Below the pieces are notes generated by a model that was not told the DNA's origin, ran no database searches, and saw only the letters and a list, made by a program, of their open reading frames with translations. DNA of 17,141 nt from Methanobacteriota archaeon (GTDB taxonomy: Archaea > Thermoplasmatota > Poseidoniia > Poseidoniales > Poseidoniaceae), in assembly GCA_002702945.1 (NCBI GenBank), contig PADF01000014.1, forward strand, positions 11,621-28,761, given 5' to 3'. The stretch's first letter is position 1, and every line of letters starts with the position of its first letter. The position numbers and the translations under genes were made by a program. Shown here piece by piece: positions 1 to 5,316 of the stretch.

Positions 1-10
1 CAGCCCGATT

Positions 11-14
11 GGAG
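11..14 (+). promoter_or_regulatory. Ribosome binding site of the Nudix gene
   Basis: GGAG six bases before the ATG at 21 favours that start over the TTG at 9. Confidence 0.5.
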
Positions 15-20
15 TTAGTT

Positions 21-431
21 ATGGAGACTTCTTGCGGAGTAGTACTTGTTAACCTAGGCTCAATACTTCTGTTACAGTATCCACAAGGTCATTGGGATTT
101 ACCAAAAGGACACGTAGAGCAAGAAGACTCAGATTATTATGAAACTGCCCGAAGAGAATTAAAAGAAGAAACTGGAATTTCAGAATTATCATTTGTTGAA
201 AACTTTGAGCATCGGACTGAATATCAATTTAAGCATAAGGGCAAGCGTAAATCAAAACAGGTTTACTGGTATATTGCTACAACTGAAGAAATCTCAATAA
301 GTCTATCGAAGGAACATCGAAATTACATGTGGCTTGATTGGGAACAAGCATTAGAGCAGGTGACCCATATAGAAACCAAAGAATTAATTGGAAGCGCTCA
401 TGAATTTATGAAAACTGCAGGATTAGACTAA
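21..431 (+). CDS. Nudix hydrolase, asymmetric Ap4A hydrolase-like
   Basis: A 136-residue Nudix protein that probably cleaves dinucleoside polyphosphates such as Ap4A in the cytoplasm. Residues 24-31 read HWDLPKGH, the pattern of NUDT2-type Ap4A hydrolases. The Nudix helix follows, ending REL-KEE-TGI at residues 45-53 with the metal-binding glutamates E46, E49 and E50. The loop between G30 and R45 is one residue longer than the canonical G-x5-E-x7-R spacing, so the usual Glu at the seventh position is Asp or offset. Length fits the small single-domain Ap4A hydrolases. I chose the ATG at 21 because GGAG (11-14) sits six bases upstream; an in-frame TTG at 9 is possible. The 3' end overlaps the convergent adenosyltransferase gene by four bases. 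The fold is clear; the exact substrate is inferred from the family. Confidence 0.85.
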   Translation: METSCGVVLVNLGSILLLQYPQGHWDLPKGHVEQEDSDYYETARRELKEETGISELSFVENFEHRTEYQFKHKGKRKSKQVYWYIATTEEISISLSKEHRNYMWLDWEQALEQVTHIETKELIGSAHEFMKTAGLD

Positions 432-433
432 TC
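421..433. repeat. Perfect inverted repeat spanning two convergent stop codons
   Basis: GATTAG-A-CTAATC is a perfect 6-bp inverted repeat with a one-base spacer. It contains the TAA of the Nudix gene (429-431) and, on the other strand, the TAG of the adenosyltransferase gene (428-430). It is too short to be a convincing terminator hairpin and may be a by-product of the overlapping stops. Confidence 0.45.
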
Positions 434-1126
434 TATCATAGAAAAATCATTATCATTAGAATTAATCTTATTGATTAAATCTGCAATTCCATCGGATTGA
501 TCTCTTCTTGCTAAAGGCTCCCATAGAGATTCCGAATGACCCAAACAAGCACAAACCCAGCGACCCATGACAAAAAGCCAATCAGATAATCGATTAACAT
601 ATACAAGCGCTAATTTACGAACTGATTCTTCTCCTTCGGAGTTTACCAGTCTAACCATATTACGCTCCAGTCTTCTAGTGACGGTTCGAGCAAAATGAAT
701 TACAGCCTCGGGACCTTGCCCCGAGGGTAAAATGAAGCTTTTCAAAGGCTCAAGATGTTCGAGCCAAGCATCCATCTCTTCGAGTAACATTTCCGACTGT
801 TTTTTACTTATCAATTCCATTTGCTCTGGAATTTTACTTGGTATACAGGCAAGTTCTGCACCTAAGTCAAATAATTCATTTTGAATTCTGTTTAAAGCAG
901 AGATGACTACGTTTTTTACTCGATTTATACTACTACTTTTTCCTCCATCTTCATGAGATTGTAAACGGTCTGTTTCCATAATCGCCATGCCAACTATAGA
1001 ATTTAATTCATCGCAGGTACCGACAACCTCGAATCTTAAATGTGATTTTTCGTGCCTAGAACCATCAACAAAGGAGGATGTTCCGTCATCTCCTGTTCCA
1101 GTATATACTCGAGTAATTCTGACCAT
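428..1126 (-). CDS. Cob(I)alamin adenosyltransferase, PduO type
   Basis: A 232-residue protein of the PduO family, which transfers the adenosyl group of ATP to cob(I)alamin to make coenzyme B12. The N-terminal ATP-binding loop reads RVYTGTGDDGTSS, followed by VGTCDELNS, LFDLGAELA and FILPSGQGPEA. Then comes the conserved arginine helix TVTRRLERN and the C-terminal YVNRLSDWLFVMGR, all in family order. The usual FILPGG is FILPSG here. The C-terminus extends about 35 residues past the core in an acidic, Asn/Asp-rich tail. I start at the ATG at 1126 because GGGAG lies seven bases upstream and the conserved region begins there; an in-frame ATG at 1153 would add nine residues. It follows the DUF2203 gene by 28 nt, so the two are probably cotranscribed. 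The family call is secure. Confidence 0.93.
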   Translation of the reverse strand: MVRITRVYTGTGDDGTSSFVDGSRHEKSHLRFEVVGTCDELNSIVGMAIMETDRLQSHEDGGKSSSINRVKNVVISALNRIQNELFDLGAELACIPSKIPEQMELISKKQSEMLLEEMDAWLEHLEPLKSFILPSGQGPEAVIHFARTVTRRLERNMVRLVNSEGEESVRKLALVYVNRLSDWLFVMGRWVCACLGHSESLWEPLARRDQSDGIADLINKINSNDNDFSMID

Positions 1127-1133
1127 AATTACA

Positions 1134-1138
1134 CTCCC
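1134..1138 (-). promoter_or_regulatory. Ribosome binding site of the adenosyltransferase gene
   Basis: On the minus strand GGGAG lies seven bases upstream of the ATG at 1126, which decides for this start over the ATG at 1153. Confidence 0.55.
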
Positions 1139-1154
1139 AATTAGACAAGCCAAG

Positions 1155-1640
1155 TTATGCTTCTATGAGGGGTTTACGGGTCAAATATGTTGAATCAGTG
1201 TAATGATACCATTCTATATCTTCTTCTCCAAAGACCCAAGAGTAGAGTGCAATATCGCCATCTACAACCCCGTACCACTCTAAACGACCTGGATCTAGTG
1301 ATGCGATTCTGGCTCCTGTTAATTCTAAACTTGAGACGGTTGCTTGCCACACTCTAATTATTGATGCTAATCTATCTGCAACCTCTACAACGTGTTCATC
1401 TTCTGGTTCTAAATCCTCTAATAGGATTTCAATCTCTTCTGTTAAATGATGAGCCTCATCATTCATTACTTGCAATTCTATCAAATATTGAACAGCTTCA
1501 ACAAGACTTTCTCTTGCCTGTTCAATAGTCACAAGTTGTGCATTATATGGCAACTTACGTAACTTTTCTTCGCCGTTTTCAAGCATTGATAATTCCATAG
1601 GTATTCCAGTAAATACTGGTATAGGACTTTCTTCTGCCAC
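1155..1640 (-). CDS. DUF2203 family protein, function unknown
   Basis: A 161-residue soluble protein matching the architecture I recall for DUF2203, a family without a known function. After a short N-terminus, LVTIEQARESL (residues 37-46) begins a long helical stretch to about residue 108. It ends in a compact C-terminal domain with SLDPGRLEWYGVVDGD, then LYSWVFGEEDIEWYHY and a terminal TRKPLIEA. These correspond to the family's 'GLVDFP..DG..V.LCW..GE..I..WHD...GF.GR.PL' signature. The protein is strongly acidic. The start given is a GTG with no ribosome binding site. A TATA-like TAAATAAAAG lies only 6-15 bases upstream, which would put transcription start inside the ORF; the ATG at 1598 (residue 15) may therefore be the true start. 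It is the first gene of a likely two-gene unit with the adenosyltransferase. Confidence 0.75.
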   Translation of the reverse strand: MAEESPIPVFTGIPMELSMLENGEEKLRKLPYNAQLVTIEQARESLVEAVQYLIELQVMNDEAHHLTEEIEILLEDLEPEDEHVVEVADRLASIIRVWQATVSSLELTGARIASLDPGRLEWYGVVDGDIALYSWVFGEEDIEWYHYTDSTYLTRKPLIEA

Positions 1641-1645
1641 AAGTG

Positions 1646-1655
1646 GCTTTTATTT
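1646..1655 (-). promoter_or_regulatory. TATA-like element upstream of the DUF2203 gene
   Basis: TAAATAAAAG on the minus strand. With usual archaeal spacing of about 25 nt, transcription would start near 1626, downstream of the GTG at 1640 and upstream of the ATG at 1598. It is AT-rich sequence, so a chance match is possible. Confidence 0.3.
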
Positions 1656-1726
1656 AGGAAGGTCTTGAACTCATCGCTTATCTTTCGTCAAATATGTCAA
1701 TCTTTTACCCTAAGTTGTAGAACGGA

Positions 1727-1999
1727 CTAGATTGGATTTGTCACAGGGCTGCTAATTTTATCAAGTGCTTTTTTACCGATTATACCGCCAATAAATAGCC
1801 ACATTAAAACTTCAAAAATTACTGCAACATAATAAATAGGGCCTAAGGATTTAAGCATTGAAATACCATCGTATGGTAAGCCATAGGCAATAATATAAGC
1901 CAATTGTGAGAGCAAATTAGAACAGAACCAAACAATAAAAATAAACCAAGTTAGATTTGTTATTTGACTAATTTTTCCGCCATCGTTTGCATCGCCCAT
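1727..1999 (-). CDS. Small two-helix membrane protein, unknown function
   Basis: A 90-residue protein I do not recognise. After a short polar N-terminus there are two hydrophobic segments, roughly residues 17-40 (WFIFIVWFCSNLL...) and 52-74 (IYYVAVIFEVLMWLFIGGII), joined by a short polar loop. It ends in a short tail with Lys and Pro. It looks like a small integral membrane protein with both ends on the same side. No ribosome binding site precedes the ATG at 1999, and an AT-rich stretch (AATTAATAA) about 25-30 nt upstream could allow nearly leaderless transcription. Gaps of 110 and 86 nt to its neighbours suggest it is transcribed alone. Clean hydrophobic periodicity supports a real gene. Confidence 0.65.
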   Translation of the reverse strand: MGDANDGGKISQITNLTWFIFIVWFCSNLLSQLAYIIAYGLPYDGISMLKSLGPIYYVAVIFEVLMWLFIGGIIGKKALDKISSPVTNPI

Positions 2000-2046
2000 A
2001 TTACTAATTAGTTTCTTATGTTATTAATTGCTTTGTTTAGATGTTC

Positions 2047-2054
2047 AAAAAAAA
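2047..2054 (-). terminator. Possible oligo(T) terminator
   Basis: Eight A's on the plus strand give T8 on the minus strand, about 55 nt past the stop of the TPR-like membrane protein gene and before the start of the next minus-strand gene. Archaeal RNA polymerase commonly terminates at such T-tracts without a hairpin. The placement fits, but the region is AT-rich. Confidence 0.4.
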
Positions 2055-2109
2055 TATATCTTTTGCTGGATAACGGTAAATAAATTCCACTTATGGACAT
2101 AAAATTACA

Positions 2110-2841
2110 TCACTGCGTCTCTTTATTGATATTCATAAGACTTTTTTCTATCGCCTCAATCCACTCGATTGCAACGGCTTCTTCACCGCCAGAATCTACC
2201 AAATTATCATACCATTCTTTTGTAGAATCTTCATCTCCAAGGAATTGATAGATCCTATGTAGTGCAACATAAGCCATTGGATTGAGGTGTTCTTCATCGA
2301 CATCCCAAGCTTTTTCAAAACAAGAAATTGCTCCATGGTCTCCTGAAATTTGCCCTCTACTTAGTGCCACCATTCCTGCTTGACTCCATGCTAGTGGCAG
2401 TCTACCAATTAATAGCCCCCTGAAAACTAACCAAACCTGCCCACCGGATAATACAATTAATGCCAAAAATCCTGACCACTGCTCAACAGTGCTCAATGAA
2501 GACCAGGTCTGAATCATCAACCCTCCTACCCCAACACAGAATAGAAAACCAGACATTGGCGCAACCAAGACTTCTCTCCTAGTATTCAACATGTGGTGAA
2601 CTCCAAAGACCAGTCCTAAGGCACCTATGAGAGATAGGAATGCCATGTGCCCATTTACTGATGCTGGCCTAGGTGCCGATTGCCCGATAAGGAATAAGGT
2701 GGCCACTAGAAACAAAACACTACCAAGTCTCTTTGATGGCTCTGGGAAAGGTTGACTTTTTGACCCCATTATTAGAATTATAGCGATGATAAATTCAAAA
2801 ATGATTAGAAGCCACCGGGTTGAAGATTCTTCAAAAAACAT
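2110..2841 (-). CDS. Five-helix membrane protein with C-terminal TPR-like region
   Basis: A 243-residue protein with no family I can name. The first ~146 residues form about five hydrophobic helices: near residues 10-26, 38-56, 64-85, 91-115 and 122-146. After GLLIGRLPLAW the chain becomes soluble and helical. The segment AISCFEKAWDVDEEHLNPMA (about 171-190) followed by YVALHRIYQFLGDEDSTKEW and a further acidic helix resembles one or two tetratricopeptide repeats. The design suggests a membrane-embedded domain with a helical docking platform, probably cytoplasmic; the topology is inferred. The ATG at 2841 is supported by GGGAG four bases upstream. It lies 46 nt downstream of rlmH on the same strand, so the two probably share a transcript. 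Confidence 0.7.
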   Translation of the reverse strand: MFFEESSTRWLLIIFEFIIAIILIMGSKSQPFPEPSKRLGSVLFLVATLFLIGQSAPRPASVNGHMAFLSLIGALGLVFGVHHMLNTRREVLVAPMSGFLFCVGVGGLMIQTWSSLSTVEQWSGFLALIVLSGGQVWLVFRGLLIGRLPLAWSQAGMVALSRGQISGDHGAISCFEKAWDVDEEHLNPMAYVALHRIYQFLGDEDSTKEWYDNLVDSGGEEAVAIEWIEAIEKSLMNINKETQ

Positions 2842-2845
2842 GTTG

Positions 2846-2850
2846 CTCCC
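2846..2850 (-). promoter_or_regulatory. Ribosome binding site of the TPR-like membrane protein gene
   Basis: GGGAG on the minus strand, four bases before the ATG at 2841. It supports internal translation initiation within an rlmH-led transcript. Confidence 0.5.
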
Positions 2851-2887
2851 TAAATACCCGGATAATCATGTAGTTTTGATTTTTTGC

Positions 2888-3319
2888 TCAAATCCTATGA
2901 TACAATGTTCCTTTAATAATCTCTGTTGAACGATATAGTTGTTCGAGTAATACCACTGCAGCTAATTCATGCGGCAGAGTCATTTTTGACAGAGTAATAG
3001 AATTTTTAGCCGTTACTTTCTCTCTTTGAGGCCAGCCATCTACAGGCCCAATGGCCAAATGAACATCCTCAGAATTTAATGACCAATCTGCGACCTTCTT
3101 TGATAGTTCAACCGAGGAAAATTCAATCCCTCTTTCATCTAAAAAAAAGACGAATTTATAATCTAATAATCGATTCTGATAATCATTAGCATTCAATTTA
3201 TCTGAATGGATTTCCAACTTAATATTTCTGCCCCTTAGCCTATCACTGTATTTTTCTATTAGTTGGGAAAATGATGATTGCTTTGGCTTACCGTGTAAAT
3301 GTACAATTATTCGCCCCAT
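2888..3319 (-). CDS. rlmH: 23S rRNA pseudouridine methyltransferase RlmH
   Basis: A 143-residue SPOUT-class methyltransferase. RlmH uses S-adenosylmethionine to methylate N3 of a pseudouridine in 23S rRNA helix 69 (position 1915 in E. coli). Visible family landmarks are FFLDERGIEFSS (residues 58-69), the cofactor loop LAIGPVDGW (88-96) in place of the usual GGPxG, and LSKMTLPHELAAVVLLEQLYR (110-130). The C-terminal YHR (140-142) closes the trefoil-knot active site. Length is close to the bacterial enzyme (about 155). The ATG at 3319 has no clear ribosome binding site but lies about 42 nt from a palindromic TATA-like core shared with the divergent gene at 3401. The distal gene on its transcript is probably the TPR-like membrane protein. 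Confidence 0.9.
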   Translation of the reverse strand: MGRIIVHLHGKPKQSSFSQLIEKYSDRLRGRNIKLEIHSDKLNANDYQNRLLDYKFVFFLDERGIEFSSVELSKKVADWSLNSEDVHLAIGPVDGWPQREKVTAKNSITLSKMTLPHELAAVVLLEQLYRSTEIIKGTLYHRI

Positions 3320-3357
3320 GATAATCGCTATGAGTCATACCATTTCAAACACTAGTG

Positions 3358-3365
3358 TAAATTTA
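3358..3365. promoter_or_regulatory. Palindromic TATA-like core shared by two divergent genes
   Basis: TAAATTTA is its own reverse complement and is centred at 3361.5. That is about 40 nt from the plus-strand ATG at 3401 and 42 nt from the minus-strand ATG at 3319. In archaea TATA lies about 25 nt upstream of transcription start, so either direction would give a leader of roughly 12-18 nt. No second TATA-like box is evident in this 81-nt gap. Confidence 0.5.
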
Positions 3366-3400
3366 GCCAAGTTCAAAAAGTAGAGAGTTTAGGCAATCTT

Positions 3401-3736
3401 ATGCCATGGTGGAAGTTCTGGGAAAAACCCAAGAAAAGAACCTTCGATGACCCTCTGCTTAAAGACGGCCGGATGTGGCTTTCTGAACTCAGAAATATTT
3501 GTGAAATGAATTTCGATAATCCCGAAGAAGCAAAGAGACAGATAAGGCAAATGCAGGTTGAGTGGAATGATAGTTTCAATGTTGGAACTATTTCTAAAGC
3601 AAATAAAGATGGTTTGGAAGGGCGTGCTTTCAGACTTCTAACTTGTAATGATAATGAATGGTTAACATGGTTAGATGATTTAGATTTTTGGAAAATGGGA
3701 TGGAGACCTGTATCATCTGATGAAGACAAGGTTTGA
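3401..3736 (+). CDS. Small tryptophan-rich protein, unknown function
   Basis: A 111-residue protein I do not recognise. It opens MPWWKFWEKPKKRTF, a short amphipathic Trp/Lys patch that could sit on a membrane surface or bind a partner. The rest is predicted soluble and helical, with a second Trp cluster near the end (NEWLTWLDDLDFWKMGW). Nine tryptophans in 111 residues is unusually high. There is no signal peptide or membrane helix. It starts about 40 nt from the divergent TATA-like core, has no clear ribosome binding site, and overlaps the next gene by 17 nt, so it is probably the first gene of a three-gene operon. The reading frame is the plausible one because the opposite-strand frame over the same bases has shadow-like composition. 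Confidence 0.65.
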   Translation: MPWWKFWEKPKKRTFDDPLLKDGRMWLSELRNICEMNFDNPEEAKRQIRQMQVEWNDSFNVGTISKANKDGLEGRAFRLLTCNDNEWLTWLDDLDFWKMGWRPVSSDEDKV

Positions 3737-4457
3737 AGAAGGTGTTTATTTTAGCAAATTCATGGGGCAAAAACCTGCTTTACATATTCTTTATTCTTGC
3801 CCTTTTTGCTGGAAGGTTAGAGGTCTAATTGAATACTTGAAAATGGATGTTGACCTTATTCCAGTTAATGGTTTGAAGATTAAAAAATCTGTCGCGTTTG
3901 CTGGCGACTGGGGCAAAGTACCCGTTTTCACCGATGAAAAGGGAGATTTTCATGTGGATTCCACGCCCCTTTTGAAACTAATTGATGACAGATATAACAA
4001 TGGAAAGTTAGCATCTATATCAGACCCAAAAAGAAATGAAGAGTGGTTAAATTGGGCTGATACTAAGGTATCTAAGGCCACTGTACCGATTTTGTATGGA
4101 ACGTTGGGCTCTGCGTTTAAGACTACAACACGTATTTCAAAAATTGAAAAGTTCGGTTTTATTTCTAAGCGCCTCTACGCGTGGGCTGGGTTTCCTGTAA
4201 TGTGGGGCATTATTGCTAAAAAGAGAGTCAAGAAAGACGGAAGAACTCCAAAAAAACTGTGGCATGATTTGTTGACCGAATTTACAAATGAACATAATGG
4301 AGACTTATTTTTTGGTGGAAAGTCTCCAAATCTAGTAGATTTTTCAGTTTATGGATACATGCGATCTATTTCGCCATTCCCTCAATTCTCGCTATTAGAA
4401 GATCACAAAGTAGGAATGGCTTGGTATAATCGTATGAATGCTAAATGTTTGGAGTGA
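3720..4457 (+). CDS. GST/glutaredoxin-fold protein, prostaglandin E synthase 2-like
   Basis: A 245-residue protein with a thioredoxin-fold N-terminal domain and an all-helical GST C-terminal domain. The redox motif is SCPFCWKVRG (C27-x-x-C30), followed by the cis-proline loop GKVPVF (65-70) and the DS pair (80-81) used for the glutathione gamma-glutamate. The C-terminal region GGKSPNLVDFSVYGYMRSI closely parallels GGQKPNLADLAVYGVLRVM of human mPGES-2, and EWLNWAD parallels its KWRQWAD. Both halves therefore match the PTGES2 subfamily rather than generic GSTs. A thiol-disulfide or thiol-conjugating role is the natural inference; prostaglandin synthesis is not implied. The first ATG (3720) overlaps the preceding gene by 17 nt; the ATG at 3762 is an alternative. 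It ends five bases before the next gene's ATG. Confidence 0.82.
   Translation: MKTRFEEGVYFSKFMGQKPALHILYSCPFCWKVRGLIEYLKMDVDLIPVNGLKIKKSVAFAGDWGKVPVFTDEKGDFHVDSTPLLKLIDDRYNNGKLASISDPKRNEEWLNWADTKVSKATVPILYGTLGSAFKTTTRISKIEKFGFISKRLYAWAGFPVMWGIIAKKRVKKDGRTPKKLWHDLLTEFTNEHNGDLFFGGKSPNLVDFSVYGYMRSISPFPQFSLLEDHKVGMAWYNRMNAKCLE
4451..4454 (+). promoter_or_regulatory. Ribosome binding site of the FGE-like gene
   Basis: GGAG lies seven bases before the ATG at 4462, inside the last codons of the upstream gene. It favours 4462 over an in-frame ATG at 4438 and suggests coupled translation. Confidence 0.55.
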
Positions 4458-4461
4458 TTAT

Positions 4462-5316
4462 ATGCCCTCGCTGGATTTAGCAGGTTTATCTTTCCAAAAA
4501 GTAGACTCTGGCTCTATTTTCATCGGAGAAGATAAGGGCGGATGGATATATGCTGGGCAAAGACCAAGGCATGAAGTTCAATTACCTGATTTTTATATCA
4601 TGGAGTCGCGTTTAACCAATGAAGAACTAGATGAGATATCACAACGAGTTGATATTGATGGTGACGCTAGTAAATGGGATCAAAAAAAATTGGATGTGTT
4701 GTTAGAACATCTTACATCTGAACTTCAGAAAAAAGAAGTCTTAATTGAAGATAATAATGAATGGGAAATAAGATGCCCTAGTCAAGGGGAATGGTATGCT
4801 TCATTGGAGAAAAAAAAGATAGTTATCTCAACAAAAACTCGAGAATTACTATGCGATGGTACATCTTCAAACCACAGAGGTGCTATGATGGATGGTCGTC
4901 CTAGGAAATTCGAAGGTTTCGGCCCAATGCAATATCATAAAGCAGCGATAGAGGTACACCCTTCTAAAGTAGACATTACCGCACTATCAAGCATACCAAT
5001 GGACAGAATCAATAACGGAATCTCTGTACGTTTCGTTATATCTCCTATCCGGCAAGGGGATATAGTAAAAGTACCTCAAAATGCTGACTTTTTTTCCAAT
5101 ATCAAAGTGGAAATTTTCTGGACTTTTGTATTGGGTATTATTCCTTCATTTGCCATACCAATCTTTCGTGGAATGGGATCATATGCCACAGATGGTTGGG
5201 CTAATCTACTCTTCGGCGGTCTATGTGTTGGCTTTGTATCTGGGGCTTTTTGGCGTCCTAAAAGACCAACAATATCATTTGAACAAGGTGAAAGGATTAC
5301 AAAGACTCTTCCGTAG
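4462..5316 (+). CDS. Degenerate FGE/sulfatase-modifying-factor-like membrane protein
   Basis: A 284-residue protein whose N-terminal ~200 residues resemble the formylglycine-generating-enzyme (SUMF1/EgtB C-type-lectin-like) fold. FQKVDSGSIFIG (11-22), QRPRHEVQLPDFYIMES and LTNEEL (33-56) match the family's 'F..IP.G.F.MG ... RP.H.V.L..FYI...EVTN..Y'. CPSQGEWYASLE stands where LPTEAEWEYAAR is usual, and GISVRFVIS where GFRVVR is usual. The core between is reduced, and the two C-terminal catalytic cysteines of aerobic FGE are absent, so catalysis is unlikely. Two hydrophobic helices follow (about 217-237 and 246-264) with a short polar tail. It is the third gene of the likely operon. Its 3' end overlaps the convergent malic enzyme gene by 20 nt. 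The fold assignment is from remote motifs and is moderately sure. Confidence 0.68.
   Translation: MPSLDLAGLSFQKVDSGSIFIGEDKGGWIYAGQRPRHEVQLPDFYIMESRLTNEELDEISQRVDIDGDASKWDQKKLDVLLEHLTSELQKKEVLIEDNNEWEIRCPSQGEWYASLEKKKIVISTKTRELLCDGTSSNHRGAMMDGRPRKFEGFGPMQYHKAAIEVHPSKVDITALSSIPMDRINNGISVRFVISPIRQGDIVKVPQNADFFSNIKVEIFWTFVLGIIPSFAIPIFRGMGSYATDGWANLLFGGLCVGFVSGAFWRPKRPTISFEQGERITKTLP

Noticed and set aside
987..1193. Plus-strand frame of 68 codons opposite the adenosyltransferase gene
   Set aside because: It is antisense to the conserved N-terminus of a clear PduO-type protein and resembles nothing.
3373..3729. Minus-strand frame of 118 codons opposite the Trp-rich gene
   Set aside because: Ser/Leu-rich shadow composition, and its frame would run against the three-gene operon. 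The plus frame has better spacing to a promoter and overlaps the next gene in operon fashion.
4438..4461. In-frame upstream ATG for the FGE-like gene
   Set aside because: It would extend the overlap into the GST-like gene. The ATG at 4462 has GGAG at the right distance.
4642..4690. EF-hand-like DIDGDASKWD in the FGE-like protein
   Set aside because: Loop positions 6, 8 and 12 (normally Gly, hydrophobic, Glu) are Ala, Lys and Lys, so calcium binding is not supported.
5088..5096. T-run on the plus strand as a terminator
   Set aside because: It lies inside the FGE-like coding region, more than 200 bases before its stop, encoding the DFFSN residues.
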